64,000 nucleotides of DNA from Kutzneria sp044547355 (GCF_044547355.1 NZ_JBIUAG010000008.1:323490-387489), one strand, 5' to 3'; positions 8,882 through 17,105 are shown, counted from the first letter of the stretch. The notes: generated by a model from the letters alone, not told the origin. Made by a program: numbers and translations.

Positions 8882-9787
8882 GTGGGCACGAAGAACACGC
8901 TGGCCGGCAAGGTTGTGCTGATCACCGGCGCGGCTCGAGGGATCGGGGCCGAGACGGCCAGGCGGCTGTCCGCGCTGGGGGCCAGCGTCGCCCTGGTCGG
9001 GCTGGAGCGGGAGCAGCTGGAGGCCACCGCCGAGGAGTGCGGGCCGCAGGCCGGGGCCTGGGAGGCCGACGTCACCGACTGGGCCGCCCTGGAGGCCGCG
9101 GTGGCGGGCGTGAAGGCCCGCTACGGCCGTGTCGACGTGGTGATGGCCAACGCCGGCATCGCGGCCGGCGGCTTCGTGCGGTCCATCGACCCGGCGGCCT
9201 TCGAGCGGACCATCGAGATCAACCTGCTCGGCGTGTGGCGGACCGTGCGGGTCTGCCTGCCGCACCTGATCGAAAGCCGCGGCTACTGCCTGGTGGTGTC
9301 CTCGCTGGCCGCCGTCTCGCACGCCCCCGGCATGTCGGCCTACGCCGCCAGCAAGGCCGGTGTGGACGCCTTCGCCGACAGCCTGCGGGCCGAGGTCCGC
9401 CATCTCGGCGTGGACGTCGGCACCGCCTACTTCTCGTGGATCGCCACCGACATGGTCACCAGCGCCGACCAGCACCCGGTGCTCGGCAAGATGCGCGGCC
9501 GGCTGCCCGGCCCGCTCGGCCGCACCTACCAGGTCGCCGACGTGGGCAAGGCCGTGGTGCTGGGCATGAACCGGCGGGCGTCGGCGATCCACGTGCCGGG
9601 CTGGGTCGGCGGCCTGAAGCTGATCCGCGGCATCGTCAACCAGCTGTCGCTGCCCATCACCACCATCGCCGCGCGCGACGCCGACCAGGCCGCGATGGAC
9701 GACGTCAAGGTCCGCGGCGCGGAGGCGTCACGGCCGGTCGGCCCGGGCGGCGCCGCCGGCTTCGAGAGCCGGAGGGCCACCAAGTAG
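8882..9787 (+). CDS. Short-chain dehydrogenase/reductase (SDR)
   Basis: A 301-aa classical SDR. The NAD(P)-binding motif TGAARGIG is at residues 15-22, NAG is in VVMANAGIA, and the active site follows SSLAAVSHAPGMSAYAASKAG (Ser, Tyr and Lys present). Arg in the glycine motif and no acidic residue after the second strand (ALVGLE) leave the cofactor preference open. The GTG at 8882 is preceded by GAGGAGGCGCC, a strong ribosome site, and is preferred over an in-frame upstream extension to 8537. It is longer than typical 250-aa SDRs because of a C-terminal extension. It stands alone, divergent from the MFS gene, and its substrate cannot be inferred. Confidence 0.9.
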   Translation: MGTKNTLAGKVVLITGAARGIGAETARRLSALGASVALVGLEREQLEATAEECGPQAGAWEADVTDWAALEAAVAGVKARYGRVDVVMANAGIAAGGFVRSIDPAAFERTIEINLLGVWRTVRVCLPHLIESRGYCLVVSSLAAVSHAPGMSAYAASKAGVDAFADSLRAEVRHLGVDVGTAYFSWIATDMVTSADQHPVLGKMRGRLPGPLGRTYQVADVGKAVVLGMNRRASAIHVPGWVGGLKLIRGIVNQLSLPITTIAARDADQAAMDDVKVRGAEASRPVGPGGAAGFESRRATK

Positions 9788-9821
9788 CCACGAGTTCGGC
9801 CGCCAACGCAGGAGAGCGCAA

Positions 9822-9841
9822 GGCCCCGGCTGCCCGGGGCC
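9822..9841. terminator. Short GC hairpin between convergent genes
   Basis: GGCCCCGG (9822-9829) pairs with CCGGGGCC (9834-9841) over a 4-base loop, between the SDR stop (9787) and the convergent YciI gene stop (9873). There is no T-tract; a weak bidirectional terminator. Confidence 0.4.
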
Positions 9842-9872
9842 GAGCCGCGACGCCGAAGGCGGCGCCGAGAAC

Positions 9873-10154
9873 TCAGCTCACCCAGGCGCCGAGGACCGGG
9901 GTCCACTCGGTGATTCGAGTCGCCGAGATCACACTGGCCGCCTTGTACGGATCGTTGTCCAGGAGCGCCTTGACTTCGGTCTCGTCGGCCGCCTCGAACA
10001 GCAGCAGCGCGCCGTCGTCGGCGGCCCACGCGCCCGCGGCCAGCACCTTGCCCTCGGCGGCGAGCTTGCCCAGGTAGTCGCGGTGCGCCGGGCGGACGGC
10101 GTGTCGGCTGGGCACGTCCTCGATGTAGCTGTACTCGACGGCGAACCTGGGCAC
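9873..10154 (-). CDS. YciI family protein
   Basis: A 93-aa protein of the YciI-like alpha/beta fold, often associated with small-molecule or stress metabolism. Recognisable parts are FAVEYSYIED at the start, RPAHRDYLGKLAAEGKVLAAGAWA (with the family His/Asp pair), and LLLFEAADETEVKALLDNDPYKAA, the conserved DPY near the C-terminus. An AGGAGG ribosome site precedes the ATG (revcomp of tacctcctt). It is divergent from the sigma-factor gene. The exact reaction is unknown for most family members. Confidence 0.9.
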   Translation of the reverse strand: MPRFAVEYSYIEDVPSRHAVRPAHRDYLGKLAAEGKVLAAGAWAADDGALLLFEAADETEVKALLDNDPYKAASVISATRITEWTPVLGAWVS

Positions 10155-10218
10155 GGCCTACCTCCTTTGTGGGTGTTCGACAGTCAAACTAATCCACCGG
10201 TTGGGTATTCTCGCCGCC

Positions 10219-10776
10219 GTGGACGTGCAGCCTGACAGCGTTGAGCGGACCTTCTCCCACCTGCGTGCGGTAGACGGCCCGGCCCCGTCCACGGTTGCGC
10301 CCCTGACCCTGGAGGATCTCTACCGCCAGCACCGGATGCGGCTGGTCCGGCTGGCGATCCTGCTGGTCGACGAGCCGGCCACGGCCGAGGACGTGGTGCA
10401 GGAGGCCTTCGCCGGCCTGCACCGCAACTGGGGCGGCCTGCGGGACGCCCAGGCGGCCGTGGGCTACCTGCGCACCGCCGTGGTCAACGGCAGCCGCTCG
10501 GTGCTGCGCCGCCGCAAGACGGCCCGGGACTACACCCCGCCGCACACCGCCAACGCCCGCTCCGCGGAGAGTCTGGCCATGCTGACCGCCGAGCACCAGG
10601 CCGTGGTCAACGCCCTGTCCAAGCTGCCGCCGCGGCAGCGAGAGGTGCTGGTGCTGCGCTACTACGGGGACCTGTCCGAGGCCGAGATCGCCGATGCCAC
10701 CGGCATCTCCAAGGGCACGGTGAAGTCCACCGCCAGCCGCGCGCTGGACGCCCTTCAGAAGGCGATGGCCAACTAG
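10219..10776 (+). CDS. SigE-family ECF sigma factor
   Basis: A 185-aa extracytoplasmic-function sigma factor of the small actinobacterial SigE family. Region 2 covers LEDLYRQHRMRLVRLAILLVDEPATAEDVVQEAFAGL in pieces, and region 4 contains LPPRQREVLVLRYYGDLSEAE followed by GISKGTVKSTASRAL. No anti-sigma gene is adjacent. The start is unsettled: a TTG at 10201 is in frame, but the GTG at 10219 is preceded closely by TATTCT (10205-10210), which could be a -10 box of a leaderless mRNA. Its last codons overlap the convergent DeoR-type gene by 4 bases. Confidence 0.92.
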   Translation: MDVQPDSVERTFSHLRAVDGPAPSTVAPLTLEDLYRQHRMRLVRLAILLVDEPATAEDVVQEAFAGLHRNWGGLRDAQAAVGYLRTAVVNGSRSVLRRRKTARDYTPPHTANARSAESLAMLTAEHQAVVNALSKLPPRQREVLVLRYYGDLSEAEIADATGISKGTVKSTASRALDALQKAMAN

Positions 10777-11537
10777 ACCTGGAGCACGTCGACGCCGTGG
10801 TCGCGGAACTCCCGCACCACGGCCTCGTCGGCGTCGGTGTCGGTGATCAGGCCGCTGATCTGCTCGGTCGGACAGATCCGCACGAAGGCGGAGCCGCCCA
10901 GCTTGGACGAGTCGGCGACCACCACGACCCGGCCGGACCGCTCGGCCAGCAGCCGGTTGATGGCGGCCTCGCCCTCGTTGCGGGCCGACGCGCCGGCCCG
11001 GGGGTCGACCTGCTCGACGCCGAGGAAGGTGACGTCCAGGGTCAGCTCCTCGGGGATGAGCCGGGCCAGCGGGCCGATCAGCTCGTAGGACTGGGGCCGC
11101 ACCACGCCGCCGGTGACGACCAGCTTGATCTGCTGGCGGACGGCCAGCTCGTTGGCGATGTTCAGGGCGTTGGTGACAATGGTCAGGTCCAGGTCGGCCC
11201 GCGCGACCAGGGCCCTGGCCACCTCGGTGGCGGTGGTGCCGCCGTTGAGCCCGACCACGGCCCCCTTGTCCACCAGTGTGGCGGCGGCCCGGGCGATGCG
11301 CAGCTTGGCGTCGGCGTGCCGGGCCGTCTTGTAGCGCAGCGGCAGGTCGTAGGACACGGCGTGGGCCACCGCGCCGCCGCGGGTGCGGGTCAGCAGCTGC
11401 TGCTCGGCCAGGTGGTCGAGGTCGCGGCGGATGGTCGCGGCCGACACCGCCAGCTCCTCGGCGATGTCCTCGACCTCGATCCGGCCCCGCTCGGCGAGCA
11501 GCTCCAGCAGGGCGGTCAGCCGCTCGTATCGATTCAC
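10773..11537 (-). CDS. DeoR/GlpR-family transcriptional repressor of the amino-sugar operon
   Basis: A 254-aa regulator with an N-terminal DeoR winged helix (residues 1-57: RYERLTALLELLAERGRIEV and AVSAATIRRDLDHLAE) and a C-terminal DeoRC sugar-phosphate sensor domain with the NGGTTATEVARAL and IVTNALNIANELA motifs. DeoR proteins usually repress adjacent sugar catabolic genes until a phosphorylated sugar binds. It is divergent from the SIS-ROK-nagA-aldolase operon with a 76-bp shared promoter region, so control of that operon is likely. Effector candidates are GlcNAc-6-P, GalNAc-6-P or the deacetylated forms. Confidence 0.93.
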   Translation of the reverse strand: MNRYERLTALLELLAERGRIEVEDIAEELAVSAATIRRDLDHLAEQQLLTRTRGGAVAHAVSYDLPLRYKTARHADAKLRIARAAATLVDKGAVVGLNGGTTATEVARALVARADLDLTIVTNALNIANELAVRQQIKLVVTGGVVRPQSYELIGPLARLIPEELTLDVTFLGVEQVDPRAGASARNEGEAAINRLLAERSGRVVVVADSSKLGGSAFVRICPTEQISGLITDTDADEAVVREFRDHGVDVLQV

Positions 11538-11554
11538 CCGTTCACCCTTTCAGT

Positions 11555-11568
11555 GCGCATTTGTGCGC
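11555..11568. promoter_or_regulatory. Candidate DeoR operator overlapping the promoter of the amino-sugar operon
   Basis: GCGCA TTTG TGCGC is a perfect 5-bp dyad with 4-base spacer. It sits between a possible -35 (TTTCAG, 11548-11553) and -10 (TATGCT, 11572-11577, 18-bp spacing) for the rightward operon, a good position for repression. A GTGCGC direct repeat is also present. Confidence 0.45.
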
Positions 11569-11613
11569 CAGTATGCTTGGTTTCAGACAGTAATGAGCAG
11601 TCGAGGGAGCACC

Positions 11614-12501
11614 GTGAGCGCACACTTCGTCGAGACGGAGATCATCTCGCAACCGGACTGCTGGCGGCGGGCCGCCGCACTGGCGCCCGACAGTCTGCCA
11701 GCGGCCGGCGAGCGCGTCGCGGTGATCGGCTGCGGCACGTCCTGGTTCGTCGCCCAGTCCTACGCCCAGCTGCGGGAGGCCGCCGGGCAGGGCGAGACCG
11801 ACGCCTTCGCCGCATCCGAGTTCCCGTTCTCCCGCCGTTACGACCGGGTCGTGGCCATCACCCGCTCCGGCACCACCACCGAGGTGCTGGACCTGCTGGA
11901 CCGCCTGCACGGCAGCACCCCGACGCTGGCCCTGATCGGCGACCCCGAGACGCCCATCGTGGGCAAGGCCGACCAGCTGGTGGTGCTGGACTTCGCCGAC
12001 GAGCGCTCGGTGGTGCAGACCCGCTTCGCCACCTCGGTGCTGGCGCTGCTGCGGGCCAACCTGGGCGAGGACTTGGGCCGCGCGATCGCCGACGCCGAGC
12101 TGGCGGTGGTGGAGCCGCTGCCCGAGGAGCTGGTCGCCGCCGAGCAGTTCACCTTCCTGGGCCGGGGCTGGACCAACGGGCTGGCCCTGGAGGCCGGCCT
12201 GAAGATGCGGGAGGCGGCCGGCGCCTGGACCGAGTCGTACCCGGCGATGGAGTACCGGCACGGCCCGATCAGCATCACCGGTCCCAACCGGGTGGCCTGG
12301 ATGTTCGGGACCGCGCCGGAGGGGCTGCCCGAGCAGATCGCGGCCACCGGCGGCATCTTCCGCAGCGGCGACCGGGACCCGATGGCCGAGCTGGTGACCG
12401 TGCAGCGACTGGCCGTGGCCATCGCGCTGGGCCAGGGCCTCGACCCGGACCAGCCGCGGCATCTGACCCGCTCCGTTGTCTTGCGAGGTGTAGACCAATG
12501 A
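11614..12501 (+). CDS. SIS-domain aminosugar-phosphate isomerase/deaminase (AgaS-like)
   Basis: A 295-aa protein with tandem SIS (sugar isomerase) domains. The N-terminal domain shows ERVAVIGCGTSWFVAQSYAQL and VVAITRSGTTTEVLDLLDRL; the C-terminal one has FLGRGWTNGLALEAGLKMREA and ESYPAMEYRHGPISI. The latter EYRHGP motif is shared with GlmS and AgaS, which isomerise and deaminate hexosamine-6-phosphates. With the NagA gene downstream it should convert the deacetylated hexosamine-6-P to a ketohexose-6-P plus ammonia. The GTG at 11614 has a GAGGGAG ribosome site; an ATG at 11593 is in frame but lacks one. Confidence 0.88.
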   Translation: MSAHFVETEIISQPDCWRRAAALAPDSLPAAGERVAVIGCGTSWFVAQSYAQLREAAGQGETDAFAASEFPFSRRYDRVVAITRSGTTTEVLDLLDRLHGSTPTLALIGDPETPIVGKADQLVVLDFADERSVVQTRFATSVLALLRANLGEDLGRAIADAELAVVEPLPEELVAAEQFTFLGRGWTNGLALEAGLKMREAAGAWTESYPAMEYRHGPISITGPNRVAWMFGTAPEGLPEQIAATGGIFRSGDRDPMAELVTVQRLAVAIALGQGLDPDQPRHLTRSVVLRGVDQ

Positions 12502-12516
12502 TGCTTACCTCCGCTC

Positions 12517-13437
12517 GTGGCTCGCACTAGGTACGTGGTGGCCGTCGACGTCGGCGGCACGGACATGAAGGCCGCCCTGGTCACCGGGACGCCCACCGAG
12601 GCGACCGTGGTGACCAGCAGGCGGCGCGCCACCCCGCGCGGCGAGGACGGCGCCGGCACCGCGCACGCGGTGGTGAATGCGATCGTCGAGTTGGTGGCCG
12701 AGCTGAGCGGGGCCGTCGACCACGCGATCGACGCCGTCGGCGTGGTGGTGCCGGGCGTGGTCGACGAGGACGAGGGCATCGGCGTGTTCTCGGCCAACCT
12801 GGGCTGGCGGGACTTCCCGTTCCGGCTGCTGCTGGCCGAGCGGACCGGCCTGCCGGTCAGCTTCGGCCACGACGTGCGGGCCGGCGGCCTGGCCGAGCAC
12901 CGGCTGGGCGCGGCCAGGGGCCTGACCGACGTGGTGATCATGCCCATCGGCACCGGCATCGCCGCCGCGCTGATGATCGGCGGCCGGCTCCACGTGCACG
13001 GCGGCGAGCTGGGGCACGTGGACGTCGGCCACGGCGAGCCGTGCGGCTGCGGGCAACGCGGCTGCGTGGAGACCGTGGCCTCGTCGGCGGCGATCGCGCG
13101 GCGGTACTCGGCCCGTACGGGCAAGCAGGTGGACCGGGCCGCCGTGGTCGCCGACCTGGTGCGGCAGGGCGATCCGGACGCCGTGGCCGTCTGGCACGAC
13201 GCCGTCGACGCCCTGGCCAAGGGCATCCTCATCGCGGCCACGCTGCTCGGACCGGAGGCCGTGGTGCTCGGCGGCGGGTTGGCACTGGCGGGTGATCTGC
13301 TCATCGAGCCGTTGCGCAAGCGCCTGACCGAGCTGATCGTGTTCCAGCGGCAGCCCGAATTGCTGCTCGCGGCCCTCGGCGATGAGGCAGGCTGTCTGGG
13401 TGCCGCGCTGATGGCGATCGATGCCGTGGAGGGGTGA
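12517..13437 (+). CDS. ROK-family sugar kinase
   Basis: A 306-aa ROK (repressor/ORF/kinase) sugar kinase without a DNA-binding domain. The ATP phosphate-binding loop is VDVGGTDMK near the N-terminus. The zinc signature GEPCGCGQRGCVE is complete, and the catalytic Asp lies in FGHDVRAGG. It presumably phosphorylates an N-acetylhexosamine (GlcNAc, GalNAc or ManNAc) at O6 to feed NagA. It starts 15 bases after the SIS gene and ends 1 base before nagA, so all are one operon. Which sugar is used cannot be told from sequence. Confidence 0.92.
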   Translation: MARTRYVVAVDVGGTDMKAALVTGTPTEATVVTSRRRATPRGEDGAGTAHAVVNAIVELVAELSGAVDHAIDAVGVVVPGVVDEDEGIGVFSANLGWRDFPFRLLLAERTGLPVSFGHDVRAGGLAEHRLGAARGLTDVVIMPIGTGIAAALMIGGRLHVHGGELGHVDVGHGEPCGCGQRGCVETVASSAAIARRYSARTGKQVDRAAVVADLVRQGDPDAVAVWHDAVDALAKGILIAATLLGPEAVVLGGGLALAGDLLIEPLRKRLTELIVFQRQPELLLAALGDEAGCLGAALMAIDAVEG

Positions 13438-13438
13438 C

Positions 13439-14581
13439 GTGGCGGACCTGGTGCTGGCCGGAGGTCGGGTGCTGACGCCCGACGGCGTGCTCGATCCCGG
13501 CTGGGTGTCGGTGACCGGCGGCCGGATCGACGCCGTCGGCGCCGGTCCGCGGCCCACAGCGCCGAATTCCTCTGGGACCGTGGACCTGGGCGGGCACTGG
13601 CTGGTGCCGGGTTTTGTCGACGTGCACTGCCACGGCGGCGGGGGCCGGGCCTTCACCGGCCACGACCCGGGCCTGGCCATCGCCGCGCACCGCCGGCACG
13701 GCACCACCACCACGATGGCCAGCCTGGTGTCCCGGCCGATCAAGGAGCTGGCCCGGCAGATCAGCGAGCTGGCCGAGCTGGTCCGGGACGGCGATATCGC
13801 CGGCATCCACCTGGAGGGCCCGTACCTGTCGGCCGCCCGCTGCGGCGCGCACGATCCCCGGGTGCTGCGGCCGCCGGACCTGGACTCCGTGCGCACGCTG
13901 CTCGCGGCCGGCGGCGACACGATCCGGATGGTGACCATCGCCCCCGAGCTGGAAGGCGCGGTGGAGGCGACGAAGTTGTTGGTGGACAACGGAGTCATCG
14001 TCGCGATCGGGCACACCGACGCCGCTGAGGCCCAGGTCGTGCCGGCGGTGGACGCGGGCGCCTCGGTGGCCACGCACCTGTTCAACGGCATGCGGCCGCT
14101 GCACCACCGCGAGCCGGGGCCGGTCGGGGCGCTGCTGGACGACGAGCGCGTGACCGTGGAGCTGATCTGCGACCTGGTGCACCTGCACCCGACCGCCGTC
14201 CGGCTGGCCGCGCACCACGCCGGCCCGTCCCGGACGGTGCTCATCACCGACGCGATGGCCGCCGCCGGCATGGGCGACGGCGTGTACGACCTGGGCGGGC
14301 TGGAGGTGACCGTGCAGGACGGCGTGCCGACGCTGGCCGGCGGGTCGCTGGCCGGCAGCACCCTGACCATGGACCAGGCGTTCCGCAACTTCGTGCAGCA
14401 GTGCGGGCTGTCGATGGCCGAGGCGGTCGCCGCCACCGCCGGCCGGCCCGCGCGGCTGCTGGGGCTGGCCGACCGGGTCGGCGCGGTCGCGGTGGGCCTG
14501 TCGGCGGACTTTGTCGTGCTGGACGAGGATCTGCGCGTGCTGGACGTGTACCGCAGGGGTTTTCGGGAGGACCGTTCGTGA
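13439..14581 (+). CDS. nagA: N-acetylglucosamine-6-phosphate deacetylase
   Basis: A 380-aa amidohydrolase. It has VPGFVDVHCHGGGGRAF (metal-binding HxH), GIHLEGPYLS with the metal Glu, IVAIGHTDA, ATHLFNGMRPLHHREPG, and VLITDAMAAAGM with the catalytic Asp, all typical of NagA/AgaA. It removes acetate from N-acetylhexosamine-6-phosphate. Start: a GTG one base after the ROK stop with GGAGGGG ribosome site. The gene could equally act on GalNAc-6-P (AgaA), since an AgaS-like isomerase and a tagatose-type aldolase lie in the same operon; NagA and AgaA are not separable by eye. Confidence 0.92.
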   Translation: MADLVLAGGRVLTPDGVLDPGWVSVTGGRIDAVGAGPRPTAPNSSGTVDLGGHWLVPGFVDVHCHGGGGRAFTGHDPGLAIAAHRRHGTTTTMASLVSRPIKELARQISELAELVRDGDIAGIHLEGPYLSAARCGAHDPRVLRPPDLDSVRTLLAAGGDTIRMVTIAPELEGAVEATKLLVDNGVIVAIGHTDAAEAQVVPAVDAGASVATHLFNGMRPLHHREPGPVGALLDDERVTVELICDLVHLHPTAVRLAAHHAGPSRTVLITDAMAAAGMGDGVYDLGGLEVTVQDGVPTLAGGSLAGSTLTMDQAFRNFVQQCGLSMAEAVAATAGRPARLLGLADRVGAVAVGLSADFVVLDEDLRVLDVYRRGFREDRS

Positions 14582-15414
14582 CGCTCACACCGACCGGCGA
14601 GATCGTCGACGCCGCTGCCGCCGCGGGCCGTGGCGTCGGCGCGTTCAACGTGATCCAGCTGGAGCACGCCGAGGCGCTGGTCGCCGGGGCGGAGGCGGCG
14701 GGCGCGCCGGTGGTGTTGCAGATCAGCGAGAACGCCGTGCGCTATCACGGTTCGCTGGCCCCGATCGGCCTGGCCACGCTGGCCGTGGCCCGGCAGTCCT
14801 CGACCCGGGTGGCCGTGCACCTCGACCACGCCGAGAGCGCCGACCTGGTGGCCGAGGCCGTCGACCTGGGCTTCACCAGCGTGATGTTCGACGCCTCGAA
14901 GCTGGAGTACGCCGACAACGTGCGGGCCACCGCCGAGGTGGTGCGCCGCTGCCACGCGGCCGGCGTGCACGTGGAGGCCGAGCTGGGCGAGGTCGGCGGC
15001 AAGGACGGCGTGCACGCGCCGGGCGCGCGGACCGATCCGGACGAGGCGCGGCAGTTCGTCGAGGCCACCGGCGTGGACGCGCTGGCGGTGGCCGTGGGCA
15101 GCTCGCACGCCATGCTGACCCGGGACGCGGCCCTGGACTTCGACCTGATCCGGCTGCTGCGGGAGAAGGTGGGCGTGCCGCTGGTGCTGCACGGCTCGTC
15201 CGGCGTGGCCGACGCCGACCTCACCCGGGCGGTCGAGGCCGGCATGACGAAGATCAATATCGCCACCCATCTGAACAACGCCTTCACCACCGCGGTACGG
15301 GCCTATCTGACGGAGAATCCGCAGGTCGTGGACACCCGCAAGTACCTGGCGCCGGGTCGGGCGGCGGTGGCCGCCGAGGTGACCCGGCTGCTCGGCGTGC
15401 TCAGAAGCAACTAA
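14578..15414 (+). CDS. Class II ketose-bisphosphate aldolase (tagatose/fructose type)
   Basis: A 278-aa class II aldolase, shorter than fbaA and similar in layout to GatY/KbaY. Landmarks are GVGAFNVIQLEHAEA, VAVHLDHAESADLV (metal/catalytic HLDHA), VEAELGEVGGKDG, PLVLHGSSGVADADL and GMTKINIATHLNNAFT. It should split tagatose- or fructose-1,6-bisphosphate to DHAP and glyceraldehyde-3-P, the last step of the amino-sugar route encoded upstream. Its GTG overlaps the nagA stop (GTGA). No 6-phosphofructokinase or tagatose-6-P kinase gene is in the operon, so that step must be supplied from elsewhere. Confidence 0.9.
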   Translation: MTLTPTGEIVDAAAAAGRGVGAFNVIQLEHAEALVAGAEAAGAPVVLQISENAVRYHGSLAPIGLATLAVARQSSTRVAVHLDHAESADLVAEAVDLGFTSVMFDASKLEYADNVRATAEVVRRCHAAGVHVEAELGEVGGKDGVHAPGARTDPDEARQFVEATGVDALAVAVGSSHAMLTRDAALDFDLIRLLREKVGVPLVLHGSSGVADADLTRAVEAGMTKINIATHLNNAFTTAVRAYLTENPQVVDTRKYLAPGRAAVAAEVTRLLGVLRSN

Positions 15415-15415
15415 C

Positions 15416-16117
15416 GTGGTCGCCGTGAGCAAGTCGGACGATCCGGAACGGCTGCTGGCCGAGGCGCTGCGGGCGCAGGCCGTGAGCACGCCGGTGACGA
15501 TGCCGCCGCTGCCGGCCGTGCTGACCAAGGCCGCCGAGCAGGCCGAGGAGCAGCCCGCCGAGTCGGAGGAGGCCGACACCGACGCGGACTCCAGCGCCGA
15601 CGAGGCCGTCGCGGACGAGGCCGATCCGGCCGACGAGCCGGAGACCGCCGACACGACGGCGGAGTCGAAGGCCGAGCCCGCCCCGCAGCCGCCGGCCCCG
15701 CCCCAGCGGACCGGGGACAGCCCGTTCACCGAGGAGATGGTGCTGCGGGAGCTGTCGTCCGGCCCGGCCGCCGGCGAGGTGGTCACGCTCCGCATCAACA
15801 ACGCCCAGCAGCACTACGAGACCGAGCGGTTCTCGCCGCTGGAGAACCTGTACGGCTCGGCCGGCGGCCCCGGCTTCGGGCTGATCTCCGGCAGCGAGGT
15901 CGGCAGCACCGTCGGCCCGCCGGTCGGCGAGTTCGACCACCTGCTGCCCGAGCCGCCGACCGGCCCGGTGAACCAGGACGTGGTCGCCACCAACGCCGTC
16001 CCGACGACCAGGATGCGGGCCGAGCGGGGGCAGGTGCCGGGCTGGCTGATCCTGCTGTTCGCGTTGGTGCTGGGCCTGGCCGGCGGGGCCGTGGCCGGGC
16101 TGCTGAGCATGCTCTAA
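15416..16117 (+). CDS. Acidic, tail-anchored single-pass membrane protein, function unknown
   Basis: A 233-aa protein with no N-terminal signal. Residues ~40-85 are a very acidic low-complexity stretch rich in Glu, Asp, Ala and Pro; then a folded-looking middle (EEMVLRELSSGPAAGEVVTL and RFSPLENLYGSAGG); then one C-terminal membrane helix (GWLILLFALVLGLAGGAVAG) ending the protein. The topology predicts a cytosolic body anchored at its tail. Two GTG starts are possible (15416, 15425). It begins 1 base after the aldolase stop but does not look metabolic, so cotranscription may be incidental. I recognise no family. Confidence 0.7.
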   Translation: MVAVSKSDDPERLLAEALRAQAVSTPVTMPPLPAVLTKAAEQAEEQPAESEEADTDADSSADEAVADEADPADEPETADTTAESKAEPAPQPPAPPQRTGDSPFTEEMVLRELSSGPAAGEVVTLRINNAQQHYETERFSPLENLYGSAGGPGFGLISGSEVGSTVGPPVGEFDHLLPEPPTGPVNQDVVATNAVPTTRMRAERGQVPGWLILLFALVLGLAGGAVAGLLSML

Positions 16118-16154
16118 GTCGAACACACAGCTAGCACCTGTACCTTGGGGAACC

Positions 16155-16913
16155 GTGAACACCGCGTTCCTCGCGAGCACGACCACCACCGTCGCCCTGC
16201 CGGGTTGGCTCGACGCCAACACCATCCTGCAGGGCCTGGGGCCGTACGTCTTCCTGGGCGTGGCCCTGCTGATCTTCGCCGACTGCGGCATCCTGATCGG
16301 CTTCCTGATCCCGGGCGACACGCTGCTGTTCACGCTGGGGCTGCTGATCGCCCAGCGCCTGGTGGACATGCCGATCTGGCTGGCCTGCGTGATCCTGTCG
16401 GTGTGCGCGGTCGTCGGCAACGTGACCGGGTACTACATCGGCGCGGCCATCGGCCCCAAGCTGTTCAGCAACCCGGACTCGAAGATCTTCAAGCGCAAGC
16501 ACATCGAGCACACGCACGAGTTCTTCGAGAAGTACGGCGCCCGGGCCATCATCCTGGCCCGCTTCGTGCCCATCGTGCGCACGTTCATCACCGCCGTCGC
16601 CGGCATCAGCAAGATGGACCAGCGCAAGTTCTTCACCTACTCGGCCGTCGGCGGCGTGCTGTGGGCGGTCGTCGTGCCGCTGCTCGGCTTCTTCCTGGGC
16701 CAGGTCTCGCTGGTGCACGACCACCTGGAGATCTTCCTGATCGCCATCCCGGTGCTGTCGGTCATCCCGATCGTGTTCGAGGTGATCAAGGGCCGCCGCG
16801 AGCGCCTGGCCAAGGAGGCCGCCGCCGGCGAGACGCCGATGGAGGCCACCCAGCAGTTCGACGTGCGCGGCGAGGACATCGACGCCACCCAGCGCATCGA
16901 CCGCATCCGCTAG
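16155..16913 (+). CDS. DedA family membrane protein
   Basis: A 252-aa DedA/SNARE-associated protein. Around residues 27-60 it reads GPYVFLGVALLIFADCGILIGFLIPGD, containing the family E/D..F..PGD signature; later it has FFEKYGARAIILARFVPIVRTF and AGISKMDQRKFFTY, the conserved R-FxPxxR-T and G motifs. DedA proteins are polytopic and implicated in lipid (undecaprenyl- or phosphatidyl-) flipping and envelope homeostasis. A charged C-terminal tail follows the last helix. A second DedA is at 23745-24407. It is followed by a palindromic repeat cluster and a clear terminator. Confidence 0.93.
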   Translation: MNTAFLASTTTTVALPGWLDANTILQGLGPYVFLGVALLIFADCGILIGFLIPGDTLLFTLGLLIAQRLVDMPIWLACVILSVCAVVGNVTGYYIGAAIGPKLFSNPDSKIFKRKHIEHTHEFFEKYGARAIILARFVPIVRTFITAVAGISKMDQRKFFTYSAVGGVLWAVVVPLLGFFLGQVSLVHDHLEIFLIAIPVLSVIPIVFEVIKGRRERLAKEAAAGETPMEATQQFDVRGEDIDATQRIDRIR

Positions 16914-16951
16914 CGCCCCGCCACCGCCCCACACCCCTCCGCCCGTTCCGT

Positions 16952-17031
16952 CACGTGAGTGGCTCATGTGCGCCCCAGAGCCACCTGAGCCACTCACGTG
17001 CCCCGAAAAACGCAAGTAAGCCACTCACGTG
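16952..17031. repeat. Cluster of three CACGTGAGTGGCT repeats (two inverted, one extra)
   Basis: CACGTGAGTGGCTCA (16952-16966) is perfectly inverted at 16986-17000, giving a 15-bp stem with a 19-base loop. A third copy, TAAGCCACTCACGTG, lies at 17017-17031. It is in the tail region of the dedA gene, upstream of its terminator. It may be a dispersed palindromic repeat of this lineage; a genome search would tell. Confidence 0.8.
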
Positions 17032-17039
17032 GGCCCGGG

Positions 17040-17063
17040 AACCGCCCCTCGACAGGGGCGGTT
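17040..17063 (+). terminator. Rho-independent terminator downstream of dedA
   Basis: AACCGCCCCT (17040-17049), 4-base loop, AGGGGCGGTT (17054-17063), followed by TCTTCT. It is a compact GC stem with a pyrimidine tail, ending the dedA transcript just before the monooxygenase promoter. Confidence 0.8.
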
Positions 17064-17076
17064 TCTTCTGCTCCAA

Positions 17077-17105
17077 TTTGTAAACAGTGCTGTACTGTTT
17101 ACAAA
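17077..17105. promoter_or_regulatory. Perfect 12-bp dyad, likely TetR operator of the monooxygenase operon
   Basis: TTTGTAAACAGT (17077-17088), a 5-base spacer, then the exact complement ACTGTTTACAAA (17094-17105). It ends 15 bases before the monooxygenase ATG, with the ribosome site GGGGAGGGG between. A TetR-family gene is the second gene of the operon, so autoregulated repression of both genes is the likely design. Confidence 0.8.

Noticed and set aside
12505..15801. 1098-aa minus-strand open frame across the amino-sugar operon
   Set aside because: It is antisense to four genes with clear motifs and is open only because GC-rich DNA has few stops; its translation is low-complexity and matches no fold.
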